Positions 37,621-48,450 of a stretch of 64,000 nt of DNA are shown here, piece after piece. A model generated the notes under the pieces. That model was not told the DNA's origin. It saw only the letters and a list, made by a program, of their open reading frames with translations, and did no database searches. The translations under genes were made by a program, and so were the position numbers. This DNA is from Sapria himalayana (taxonomy: Eukaryota; Streptophyta; Magnoliopsida; Malpighiales; Rafflesiaceae): the NCBI GenBank assembly GCA_029783825.1, contig JAREIK010002660.1, forward strand, positions 130,182 to 194,181. Reading direction: 5' to 3'. Positions within the stretch are counted from its first letter, which is position 1. Each line of letters begins with the position of its first letter.

Positions 37621-39457
37621 GCATTGTTTGGCCATGTTGGTATTAAGTGGGTGAACTTCTTTATCATGGTTAGGGTGATTTTGATGCTATAGTTTGCTAG
37701 TATTTTTTTTTTGTTATGGTTATAAATATTTTTATTTAAAACTTCAATTATTCATGGAACATTGCTAATGTTTTTGTTCACGGGTGTTCTTGAGTGAGGA
37801 GCACGAAAAAAAAATACATATGTTCTTGATTTATTATTCTAAAAAATAAATTTTTTAGAATAATTATTCAAAAACAAATAGTATAAATCTGTATTTTGCT
37901 ATCATATGAATGATAAAATGAGAGAATGTGTGTGTATGATCATAGTTTGTGTTATTTATGATAAGTTTTTTAGTAGTGTATTATTTGATAATGTAAGTTT
38001 TTTGTCGTGTTCGTTTATTTTATGGTAGTGTGTATATGTGTTTAATAATTTTTGCATTATTAAAATTACTATGTGCTATGCATTTAACATCATTTTTGAA
38101 AAATCTAGAAAAGCCATTTTGGTTAATCTATTCATAAATTTTGTAGTGTGTATGTGCGTGTGTGTGTGTAATAAAAATAACATGAATATATATATATATA
38201 TATATTTTCTATTTATTAATTCAACTCTATTAAGTATAGTTTGGGAAAGTGAAAAATAATTTTGTGATTTAATTCAAAATTATCATATTTAATTAACTGG
38301 TTTTATATTAGAGCTATAATATTTTTCAAATTGGTTTGAAACCCATTGATGGTTATCTTTTGATAATCTTTGAGATTGGAAGGCATATCAATTGAATATT
38401 CATGTCTTTGCTTGCTCTATTGATTTGTTGTTGTTAGGTAACCAAACTTTTTGATTGATTAATCTTGTCATAGAAAAAATATTATTATTAAAGGAGACCA
38501 TAGTTAGTCTTTCAAGACCTTAGTTTCTCCAATAAAGATGATTTGTAGAACATATATTACCAACCTCAAGACCATTTACCTTGTAAAGAAATGTATATTG
38601 ATGTTGTATTATGGTTGATGTGTGAGATACATATATCACTATGCTCCTTCAAATCAAGGAAGTTGTCAACAATGGCAAATCAACCACTCAAACATATGCA
38701 CTAACAAATGGATTCCTATATGTTGCAAGTTGATACTCATCTATTAATAATCTTGCACAATTCGTAATTAATTTACCCTTTATACTCTATTTGCATATAG
38801 ATACTCATCTATTAGTAAGCTTTCTCAATTGAACTATAATCTATATTTTTATCTTTGATTCATGGGAAAGTATAATGGCATATACTATAGACCATGTTAA
38901 AGATAAAGCATAGAGAAATATTATCTCATCTATAAATGAGCATTCTCATTTGAAAGTAGATACTCATTTGTTGTAGTAGTAGTACAAGAAGAAGAAGTAG
39001 AAAAAGTTGAAGAAGAAGTAGTAAGAGAAGGAGAAAAAGTTTAAGATGATGAAAAGATTAGAGTACCCTTATAGCTCTTATGTAGCAATTACATGCATTA
39101 CAAGAAATCCTAATCATTCTAATCTTCAAATAGAAAAAAATATTAGGCTTGCATCTCTTAAATTACAAAACAAAATAACAAAATTAATTTAATATTATGC
39201 ATTGATACCACTAAAAGGTAGGAATATTGCTTTGAGAATTATTTTCTTAAATTAGTTCAATTTTAAAATTTTATTAAATATAATTTTCTTGACAATGAAA
39301 GTATTATTCTTTATAATATGTTGCATCCAAAAATAGCACTAACTTTTATCCAACTTTGCAAAAAAAAAGGAATTTCTCCATAACACTAATTATAATAATA
39401 ATAATACATAATATTTTCATCCTTAATATATATATATATATATATAATGGATAATTA
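37621..39457. other. Unassigned CACTA interior with purine-rich patch
   Basis: AT-rich DNA with a TG-rich run (about 38145-38168), a TA run (38188-38205), and a GAAGAAGTAG-type purine tract at about 38970-39040. A TTGCAAGTTGATACTCATC and ATAGATACTCATC pair recurs within 38725-38815. No recognisable domain. Confidence 0.5.
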
Positions 39458-39803
39458 TGTTATGGAATCCAAAAAAAATATCTATGATTTGGGTTATATT
39501 TTAGTACCTATATTCGGATACTCATAATTATCCCAATATAATTAAAAAAAACATTATGTATGAACTTTTTTCAGCTTACTCAATATGCAAAAATGAGTTA
39601 ATGCATATGTTTATGCATACAGAGTATTTATGAACTCCATATGCATATTTTTTTGTTTAGGAAAAATTGAGTTTCTACATAAACTCATATGCATTCTTGA
39701 GTATATGCATTCCGTATGAAAAAAGGAAGGTAATTATCAGTATAGAAATTTGGAATACCCAAATCATAAATATATTGGATTTGGATCCCCAAATGTTATA
39801 TTA
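39458..39803. mobile_element. Foldback/MITE-like inverted repeat (~345 bp)
   Basis: The left arm begins ATGTTATGGAATCCAAA and soon reaches ATCTATGATTTGGGTTAT. The reverse complement of the right arm begins TTTGGGGATCCAAATCC and reaches ATTTATGATTTGGGTAT. Further in, both arms hold a CATAATTATC/TGATAATTACC step. Arms of about 150 bp flank a short centre rich in ATGCATATG. No transposase and no certain target duplication are visible, so the exact ends are approximate. It is nested inside the CACTA element. Confidence 0.6.
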
Positions 39804-40184
39804 AAATTAAAAATTGTAAAAAAATTATAATTATTTTCATGTTGGTTCCCCTTAACATTTTTTCATATAATATTATAACTTTTATCCTCTTTCGTTGCAC
39901 CGAAATGCATCAGCTTTGTTTATCTCACATAAGTTTTTAAAAAATGTAAATCTAAAATAATAGTTTCAGAATTCAAAAATCAAATTTTCATTCTCATAGA
40001 GTTTACCAAAATATACTTCTTCAAAGAAAATGATAGGTTAAAACTCAGGGCTTACACCTATTTAATGATGCCACCAACCATCCAACTAGTAACATTTTAG
40101 AAATCTTAGATTCAAAATTCTTTATCATTATAACGCAAGTAGGATTTGATTATTTTAAGTGTTTAGAATTATAAGTGTTTGTGT
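39804..40184. other. Unassigned CACTA interior
   Basis: Mixed AT-rich sequence between the foldback element and the TAACTATA block. Nothing recognisable. Confidence 0.5.
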
Positions 40185-41060
40185 AACTATAACTATACCT
40201 GCATTTAACTATATTTATAATTACATGTATAATAACATACAATATAATATTTAACTATATGTGTATAACTATGTATAAATATTTGTATAACTATATATAA
40301 ATATTTGTATAATTATATAACACTCTACAACATTAAATATAACTATATTTATAACTATGTATACATATATGTAAATCTATATATTTATTGATAACTTTAT
40401 ATATTTGTGTATGACTATATGTATGAATATATTTATATATAACTATATCTTTAAATATATAAAAATATTAATAGCTATATATATTATATGTATAATAACA
40501 TATAACTATAAATAATTCTCTCTTACTATATGTATAACTATAAAAGCTTTATACATAACTAGATTTAAATATATAATTAACAACATGTATTTAAAATATA
40601 TTTTTATATATTAGTATAAAAAATGCATTTTAGAATTTCCATACCTATATATAACTATAAGTATAAATATATGAAATTATATGAAAAAATATATATACAT
40701 ACATTTATAAATATAAGTTTAACTATACGTGAACCTATATGTATACCCACATGTAACTATATTTATAATTAAATGTATAAAAACATACAACATAATGTTT
40801 CACTATATGTGTATAACTATATATAAATATTTTGTATAACTATAAAAAACTCTATATAAATAAATAAACTATATTTTTAATTATGTAAACATATATGTAG
40901 ACATATATGTAAATCTATATAATTGTTTATAACTTTGTATACATTTATTTATATTTACTTATAACTACTTGTATGCATATATCTATTTATAATTATATGT
41001 TAAACTAAATGTAACTATTTAAAACTACATTTACGATATGTATCCTAACATATAATTATA
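40185..41060. repeat. TAACTATA-rich low-complexity block 3
   Basis: Two related passages (about 40185-40640 and 40690-41060) in the same order of steps as 21690-22420 in the other CACTA-related island. Shared details include an ACATGTATAA-AACATACAA step and a TATGTATACATATATGTAAAT-like step. This is family-level homology between the two islands, not coincident simple sequence. Confidence 0.75.
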
Positions 41061-41334
41061 TATGGGATAATACTATTTTGTTGCACCAACTTGAAATAAA
41101 ATGGCTAAAAATATAATATCAACATTATGTAAGCACATAGCATGAGAGTGTTCGTTGATCATGCTCATATATGGTATAATACAAATAAGGGTCGTACTCT
41201 TACTAATCCCAGCCCTTAGGCCTCAGGCTCAAATATGAACTTATGTATAACAAAAAATGTAATATTTGATAGGTTTGTACTGAAGAACTTATATTTTCTT
41301 TTATATAATTCTTCATTCTAACACTACACTCTCT
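41061..41334. other. Unassigned stretch with a less AT-rich patch
   Basis: Includes CCCAGCCCTTAGGCCTCAGG near 41208-41227, unusual for the region. No gene family recognised. Confidence 0.5.
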
Positions 41335-41675
41335 ATATGTCTATCTCTCCCTCTATAATCTTTATGTCTTTCTCATCCTTTTTTTCTTTATGTGTCTCAC
41401 ACACTCTCGTGTTATTTTTTTGCCTCTTCTTTCTTGCTTGTTCTCTTTCTCTCCACCCCCCCTCTCTATCTCTCTCCCTTTCTTTCTCTCTCTATTTCTT
41501 CCTCCCTCTCCCTCTCTCTCTTTCCCTCTCTCCCCCCTCTCCCTTTCACCATTTCTCTCTCACTCTCTCTCCCTCCTTTTCTCTCCCACACACTCTCTCT
41601 CCCATCTCTTGATTTTTCTACCCATCTCTCTCCCCACCTTATTTCTCTCTCTCTCTCTCTCCCTCTCCTCCTTCA
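41335..41675 (+). repeat. CT-rich polypyrimidine tract
   Basis: About 340 bp made almost entirely of CTCTCTC, TTTCTC and CCCTCTC. It lies about 340 bp upstream of the transposase region. It may be a microsatellite, or a pyrimidine-rich leader or promoter element of the transposase gene, a position in which plant genes often carry CT tracts. The Ser/Leu/Pro frames it generates are artefacts. Confidence 0.8.
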
Positions 41676-42014
41676 AAAATTAAATGTATTTTTTTGCTTT
41701 CATTTCTTGTGCATTATTGTATTTTGCACCCTTTATCTAGTATAACTGTGATATATTTTAATCTTTATCATGCTAAAAATTACGTTATCTATTTCTATAG
41801 ATTCTGCAAACGGCTTGCCTCTATATTCATGATATTTAAATTTTAAATATTCATCTGTAAGTAATTTTACGTTATTCTTGGTATACTTTGAAGTAATAGA
41901 ATGTTTTATTTATATTAATGATTAAGCATTATTTTATGTAAATAAAATAGGGTAAATGATCTCAGATCGTTAGTTGATGTACAAAAGGGTTATTAATTGA
42001 TTTTTGAATAAAGA
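41676..42014. other. Probable 5' flank or leader of the transposase gene
   Basis: AT-rich sequence between the CT tract and the first recognisable transposase codons. No TATA box or exon can be assigned with confidence. Confidence 0.4.
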
Positions 42015-45000
42015 TTTTTTGACTGGGATTGAAACTTTCATCAATTTTGCACGTAGTCAATCGAGATTGAAGGATGAAGAAAAAATTAAGTATCCATGTA
42101 ATCATCAAAAGTGTCAAAATATCACTTTTGTGATGCAAATACTATAAGATATCATTTGGAAAAATATGGCTTTGTGCCAAATTATTTTGTTTGGATTTAT
42201 CACGGGGAAAGTACAAAGGCTCTGAATATTGACCAAAATGAGGGTATTGAATCATTTGCTTGTGGTAAAGAATCATCAAACACATACCATAGAATGATCA
42301 TAGAAGATGCTGGTCCTGACTTTAATATGGATTACATGGATGAACTACCTAATCCTGAAGCTCAGAAATTTTATGAAATGCTTAAAGCTACAGATAAAAA
42401 GTTGTGGCATGGTTGTAAAACACATTCGTAATTGTCACTTGTGGGTCGACAAATGAGCATTAAGTTAGAAAATCATATGTCTGAAAAATTATTTGATTAG
42501 GTGACAGAACTGATGAAAAAGATTGTTCCAGATAAAAAATTGATCACTAACAAATTTTACAACACTAAAAAGTTACTACGAGGAATGAGTTTACCAGTAG
42601 AAAAAATTGATTGTTGTTTAAATGGATGCATGTTATAATGGGGTGGTGATAGTGATTTAATTAGCTGCATGTTTTGTGGCCATCCTCGATTTAGGAAGGT
42701 ACATCGTGCTATAGAAATGCTAAAAAAATTGAAGGTTGTCTTTAAGAAGATGTAATATTTTTTATTAATTCCTCGATTACATAGACTATATGCATCAAAT
42801 GCTACAGCAAATGATATGAGGTGACATTCCGAGCATGAGGTTGAAGAAGGGGTAATGCGTCATCCACCAGATTCACCTGCTTGGAAGCATTTTAATTATA
42901 TACATCAAGATTTTGTAGCAGAAAGTCGAGATGTGAGATTGAGTCTCTACACTGATGGATTTCACCATTTGGGCAATCTGGACAACAACATTAAACATGG
43001 CCAGTGATAGTGATGCCTTATAACTTGCCTCCATGGTTGTGTATGAAGGAGCAATATATATTTGTGTCAATATTGGTTCAAGGGCCAAAAAATCCGAAAG
43101 ACATGCTGGATATTTTTTTTATAGTCTCTTATTGCAGAGTTAAATCATTTATGGAATGTTGGCGTGAATACATGTGATATCTCAAAGAAGTAAAATTTCA
43201 TTATGTGGCAACCCTTATGTGGATGGTGAATGACTTTCCTGCATATTCAATGTTGTCTAGCTGGAGTACTATAGGATGATTCACATGCCTGTATTGCATG
43301 ACAAATTCTAATGTATTTACCCTCAAATTTAGTGGTAAATAGTCATGGTTTGATAACCATCGTAAGTTTCTACCTACGAATCATCCATTATGAAGAAATA
43401 GAACTGCATTTTGAAGAAATAAAACTGTGATGATAGCTGCACCATCTATTCGTTTAGGAGATGATATTATTATAGAAATTCATTGTTTGGGTTTGAAGAA
43501 GGTAACTGAAAAGTATGCTACTAGAAGTAATGGACCAATAGGCAGATTATTTGGCTGGAGGAAACATAGTATATTTTGGTACTTGCCCTATTGGAAGTCC
43601 AATTTATTTCGTCATAACTTATATGTAATGCATATTGAAAAAAATGTTTTTGACAATGTTTTTAACACTGTCCTTAATGTAGATGGAAAAACAAAAGACA
43701 CTTTAAAATCAAGACAAGAGCTGAATGATTAATGTCGGTGGTCTGAATTGAAAATGAATGAGCAACCAGGAAAATTCTTTAAAGCTTGTTACACACTTGA
43801 TATGAAGGCAAGACAACTATTGTGTGAATGGGTTAAAAATTTGAAATTCTTTGATGGGTATGCGTCAAATATGGGTAGATGCGTGGATATGAAGAATCAT
43901 ATGTTATTTGAAATGAAAAGTCATGAAAATCATGTATTTATGTAGAGATTAATACCAATTTCATTTCGTGAATTACTTCCACAAAGTGTTTGGAAGGTCC
44001 TTACAAAACTAAGTTTATTTTTCAAATAGCTAACTACAACCACAATCAAAATAGATGACATGGTGAGGCTGGAAAATGACATTCCACTTATTATTTGTAA
44101 GCTAGAATGGATATTCCCACCGAGTTTTTTTTGACTCAATAGAGCATTTGCCAATCTATTTTGCATATGAAGCACAGATAGTTGGGCTAGTGCAATTCAG
44201 GTGGATGTATCCTTTTGAGAGGTAAATACATATAATTTGCTGTGTTTTATAATTTCATACTTTAAGTAATATTGTAATTTAATCAAATTGAAACGTAACA
44301 TTGTGGTTGTAGGTATCTTCATAAGTTGAAATTGAAAGTTAGAAACAAGGCAAAAGTTGAAGGTTCAATTTGCAATGCATATTTAGTAGAAGAAGCATCA
44401 TCATTTTGTTCTTATTATTTTGATGATCATGTCAATACAAAGAATTGAATTGTGCCGTGGAATTCTGAAGGTTATGTGATGGTAGAAGATGATTCTGTGG
44501 ACAAACTATCTATCTTCAATCACCCTGGAAGAGCTTTTGGAAGAGTAATGAAAAGATGTATGACAGATTAAGAGTACAAAGCAATTAGGAGCTACATTTT
44601 ACTTAATTGTGAGGAGGTTGTACTATACATTGAGTATGTATGCACAAAATGGTTGCAAGTTAAATCATTGTTTAATTTTATCTTTAATAGGAATTATTAA
44701 AAATTGATATACATTTTTTTCTCTTTTTATATTCGTGAAGTATTTATGTTGAGCAATTAAAATATAGGCAACCATCAATTTCCAGCAATGATGTCAATTA
44801 TATGCTAGAAAATGAATTTGTAAATTATTTCAAAAATTATTTGAGAAATTATTAAGTTTTAAATTTTGAATTATTTAATTTATTTTTATCTTTTATTTGT
44901 TAATATCAATTTTTTTAATTAATGTCACAGGTAATTGATCCTTTAAATGGAAATTCAAATATTTTTATCCAGAATCTAAGTAAAGGCCCGTTATGATATG

Positions 45001-45110
45001 TGGCAACCTATCTTAGGTATTTTGTTAATGAATATAAATTTCACACAATCGGGCATGGTTCTTCTAAAATAATAATGAATAGTGGTGTATCCTTTAAATA
45101 AATCATAGTT
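42015..45110 (+). pseudogene. CACTA transposase, TNP2/En-Spm type, decayed
   Basis: Domains appear in canonical order across frames. The N-terminal zinc-binding transposase-associated domain is at 42015-42250 (INFARSQ, YPCNHQKCQN, then after a frameshift HFCDANTIRYHLEKYGFVPN). From 42600 comes a DCCLNGCMLYWG.DSDLISC.FCGHPRF stretch, then the Transposase_21 core with LSLYTDGF (catalytic Asp position), NLPPWLCMKEQ, GPKNPKDMLD, NDFPAYSMLSSWST, and later SIFWYLPYWKSNLFRHN and MHIEKNVFDNVFN. DUF4218 follows (GLVQFRWMYPFER). A GT-AG intron at 44222-44312, with intact phase, leads to YLHKLKLKVRNKAKVEGS. A further exon is at about 44747-44856, and a DUF4216-like piece at 44960-45100 (YLRYFVNEYKFHT, TMNSGV). 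More than ten stops or frameshifts (for example TAA 42429, TAG 42498, TAG 43943) make it dead. It would have excised and reinserted the element. Confidence 0.93.
44222..44312 (+). other. Preserved intron of the transposase pseudogene
   Basis: The exon ends ..TTTGAGAG before GTAAATAC, and the acceptor is TTGTGGTTGTAG. Joining the exons restores an Arg codon across the junction and continues the DUF4218 reading FER-YLHKLK. The 91-bp intron with intact GT-AG sites shows that the gene arrived as genomic DNA, as expected for a DNA transposon. Confidence 0.85.
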
Positions 45111-45338
45111 CTAAAATAATGGTTCTTCTAAAATAATATTAATGGCACAGGTAATTGTCCTTCCAATGCATGGGTCCCATATTTACGGATTTCAGCTTTA
45201 TAAAAATGAGGGCTAGCTTATCTTATCATTATTTTTTAAAAAACATTATATTTTTGCACTCTCTTTATCTCTAAACATAATTGCTGGACATCCTTTGGAA
45301 TTTTGGTGAAGTTGTATGAGAATAAACTTTAATTTGTG
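45111..45338. other. Spacer after the transposase
   Basis: Contains a partial local duplication of TTCTTCTAAAATAATA and GGCACAGGTAATTG sequence from the last transposase exon region (45058-45075 and 44932-44940 against about 45122-45153). No further domain. Confidence 0.5.
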
Positions 45339-46687
45339 TTTGTTCATGTCTGTAATATTTGTTTTTATATATCTGTGAATATGTTTTTGTGTCTCTTAAT
45401 TTTTTTGGTAGAGTTTTAGCCTATTATAGGTATGTAAAAGCCCATAATCAGCAGCGGCAACAGTGGTAGAGAAGGCAGTGATGGAGGTGGCGGCAGCGGA
45501 AGAGGCAATGGCCGCAGTAGCGGCAGCACCGGTAGTAGTGGCTGAGGCGACATCAACGACAGCTGTGATAGCTACGGTAGAAGTGGCAGCAACAACAGAA
45601 GAGGCAGCAGCGGTAGTAGCGGCAACGGCTGCAGTAGTGGCTGTGGCAGGAGCAGTGGTGCTGGTAGGGGCGGCAATGGTAACACCGGCAGCCACGGCAG
45701 CAGTAGCGGCAGCACTAGCAGCAGTAGCGGCAGCACTAGCAACTGTGGCAGCAGCACCGGCAGCGGTAGCGGTAGTGGGAGCGGGAGTAGTGCCAGCGGC
45801 AGCAACATCGGCAGTGGCAGTGGTAGCGATAGCGAGAGCAGCAGCGGTAGCGGGAGTAGCAGTGGTAGCGAGAGCAGCAACAACCGCAACATATGTGGTA
45901 TATACATACGTATATAGTCATTATATATGTACATATAATACTACAGTATTTTATGCACATATATACTGAGTATATATATGTACTCAGTATATATGTACGC
46001 ATAATACTATAGTTTATATGTACATCTACTGCAGTAATAACTGTACGAGTGAAATGCTAGTATATATGTATATATTTACTGTAGCAATATATATTTATCA
46101 AAATATAGTTATTTTTTATTTAATTTGATTTGATTTGGTGGTTTAAATTTCTTACAGATATGGTGCCGCATTGTTTTCCATACGAAGCTTGTATAAGTGA
46201 ACACATTTCAACAAACATGAAATACCATTACTCGGACAGCATTTTCCCAGTGGAAAGTTGGTGATCGAAGGAGCAATAGGAGAGTAAGCAACATCAAGGC
46301 ATTGATAGATTTTACTTTATGCACATTCGGTAGATACATTGATTAATAAGATGTAATATAATTTTTATTATTTTTTTGTTTTTGTTATTTAAAATATTGT
46401 ATTAGAATAAGTTATTGAATAATTTTTTTTTGAATTTAAAATTTTTTTATAGTTTCTATTTTTAGTAAATTTATTTTTAAAATATTAAAAATAACTATTT
46501 TAAAAACTATTTATTTGTTCATATTATTGAATAACTATTTATTTGTTCATATTTAATAACTATTTTTAGTAAATTTTAATAACTATTTTTTTATAGTAAA
46601 TTTATTGAATAATTTTTAAATTTATTTTTAGTAAATTTATTTAATTAATTTTTTTTAAAACTATATTACATTCAACTGTAATTTTTA
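45339..46687 (+). repeat. 1.35-kb tandem unit A carrying triplet array
   Basis: Starts TTTGTTCATGTCTGTAATA, passes GAGTTTTAGCCTATTAT, then the triplet array and its conserved tail, then an AT-rich filler. The next unit begins with the same landmarks 1349 bp later. This is a direct duplication inside the 3' half of the CACTA element. Confidence 0.85.
45450..45890. repeat. GC-rich triplet array, copy 2
   Basis: About 440 bp of period-3 sequence dominated by GCA, GCG, GTA and GGC triplets. It starts abruptly after CCCATAATCA and stops at CAACATATGTGGTATATAC. Both strands are free of stops in some frames (Ala/Val on plus, Leu/Pro on minus), purely because of triplet composition. Confidence 0.88.
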
Positions 46688-48034
46688 TTTGTTCATGTCT
46701 ATAATAACTATTTTTATATATCTGTGAATATATTTGTGGTTGTCCAAAATTTTTGGGTAGAGTTTTAGCATATTATTGGTATGTAAAAGCCTATTATTAT
46801 TAGAGGTAGCTGCAGCAACAACGACAGTAGTGGTGGCAGTAGTGGCAGTGACGGTAGAGGTGGTAGTGACATAAGAGCGGTTACAGCGGCAGTGGCAGCA
46901 ACAGCGCCTGCAGCATCGTCAGCAGGGGTGGCAGAAGCCATGGTGGTAGCCGCGGTAGCGGAGGCAGTGGGGGCAACCGTGGTAGTAGAGGCAGTGGCTG
47001 CAGCCGCGGTAGCACGACAGTAGTGGTAGCTATTGTAGTGAAGGTAGTGGAGGAAGTGGCGGCATAGAAGGCAGAGGTAGCGACTGCATTGGAAGCAGCG
47101 GCAGTAGTGGTGGTAGCAGCAGCTACACAGAAAGTAGTGATAGCATAGGAAGCAGCAGCAATAATGGCGGTGGTGGTAGCAGCGGTGGCTGGGGCCACAG
47201 CGGAAACTCTAGTAGTGGGGGAAGCGGCGGAAGCCGCCGCAGTGGCCAGTGGCTGCGGCTTCGGCAGTAGTGGCGAAGGTGGTATCTGCGACAGTAGTAG
47301 TGGTATTGGTAGTGGTAGCGACATCGGCAATGGCAGCAGTGGCAGGAGCGGCAGCGGGATTAGCAGTGGGATTAGCAGCAACAGCACCTATTGAGATATA
47401 TACGTACGAATAAAGTCAATATATACATACATTTAATATTGCAGCATTTTATGTACGTATATACTGAGGATATTAGTACTCAGTTAATATGTACGCTTAA
47501 TACTACTATTTATATGTACATATAAAGTAGTAATATATATATGAGTGAATTGCTAGTATGTATTTACATATATAATGTAGTATTATATATGTATCAAAAC
47601 ATAACTTTTTTTTTGACTGAGTGGTTTAATTTTCTAACAGATATGATGCCGCATTGTTCCTCATACAAAGCTACTATAAGTGATGAGATTTTTCACTAGA
47701 CATTACGTGTCGTGACTCGGATAGCTTTGTCGTAGTAGAAAAATGATGATCGGAGAAACAAAGGGAGAGAGAGCAACGTCAATGAATGGATATATTATAC
47801 TTTATGCACTGTCCGTAGATACATTGATGAATAAAAATAAAAGTTTGTTATTTTTTTTGTTTCAATTATGTTAAATATTGAATTTAAATAAGATATTAAA
47901 TGATTTTATTTTTTGTTTATTATAAATTATTTATAGTTTCAATTTTTATTCAATATAATTTAAAAATAATAAATTATTTAATTAAAAAATTTTTAACTTT
48001 TTTAAATTATTTAAATATTTGTGAAATTAAAATA
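46688..48034 (+). repeat. 1.35-kb tandem unit B carrying triplet array
   Basis: Starts TTTGTTCATGTCTATAATA, then GAGTTTTAGCATATTAT, a triplet array, and the tail with CAACGTCAATGAATGG and ACTTTATGCACTGTCCG. Its end merges into the CACTA 3' subterminal repeats. It is diverged from unit A and has a longer array. Confidence 0.85.
46800..47390. repeat. GC-rich triplet array, copy 3
   Basis: About 590 bp, the longest of the three arrays (264, 440 and 590 bp). Triplets are GGC, GGT, AGC, AGT and GCA with some CCGCGG islands, making it the most CpG-rich part of the window. No domain can be assigned to any translation. Confidence 0.88.
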
Positions 48035-48450
48035 ACTAGGGAAAATTCCCTAGCTAAATTAGCGAGGGAAAAACCCCTCGCTAATTTAGAGATAGAAATT
48101 TCCCTAGCTAATTTAGCTAGGGAAATATTAAAATTAGCGACGGATATTCCGTCGCTAATTTTTCTAATGCTAGGTACTTTAGCTAGGGATTTAGCCATCA
48201 TTATTTTTGTTTAGTGACAAAATATTTAGTTTATCTTGTTATTTTAGCAACAAAATTTTTCTATTTTAGCGAGGAAATTTTTCGTCGCTAATTTTTTAGC
48301 TAGGGAAAATTCTGTAGCTAAAATTTAGTAAGAAACACTTTAGAAAGGGACATGATCCATTGATATTTCATCGTATATACCATTTAGCAACGGAAATCTC
48401 CCATATAGCTAGGGAATTGTCCCTGGCTATATGAGATTTTTCTTGTAGTG
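48035..48450 (+). repeat. CACTA 3' subterminal repeats and terminal inverted repeat
   Basis: Packed with dyads: CTAGGGAAAATTCCCTAG, GCGAGGG..CCCCTCGC and the perfect AGCGACGGATATTCCGTCGCT type (nine-base arms around TAT). It ends GATTTTTCTTGTAGTG. It uses the same TAGCGA and CTAGCTAAATT vocabulary as the 5' end but without the regular 50-bp period. An open frame crossing it (LAKLARE repeats) is an artefact of the motif. Confidence 0.9.

Larger units (their letters stand above)
34942..48450 (+). mobile_element. Complete-ended CACTA (En/Spm) transposon, 13.5 kb
   Basis: Left end TACTACAAGAAAAAT and right end ATTTTTCTTGTAGTG are inverted repeats identical at 14 of 15 bases, and the only change is the first C to T at 34942. 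Both ends are flanked by AAT (34939-34941 and 48451-48453), the 3-bp duplication typical of CACTA elements. Removing one AAT plus the element restores a continuous GATA array. The interior carries subterminal hairpin repeats at both ends, a decayed TNP2-class transposase, a foldback element, low-complexity blocks and two tandem triplet-array units. The broken transposase means it cannot move itself. The mutated first base may also impair the end. Confidence 0.95.

Noticed and set aside
41337..41745. Ser/Leu/Pro-rich frames of about 90-117 residues
   Set aside because: Three overlapping frames are all open because the tract is nearly pure C/T. This is low complexity, not a gene.
45463..45969. 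168-residue Ala/Val-rich open frame in triplet array copy 2, and similar frames in the other arrays
   Set aside because: Both strands and several frames are open because of triplet composition. There is no domain or leader and the boundaries coincide with the repeat, so it was annotated as repeat.
47900..48214. 104-residue frame with LAKLARE-type repeats
   Set aside because: It is produced by the CACTA 3' subterminal motifs (CTAGCTAAATTAGCGAGGG). Palindromic motifs give the same peptide on both strands.
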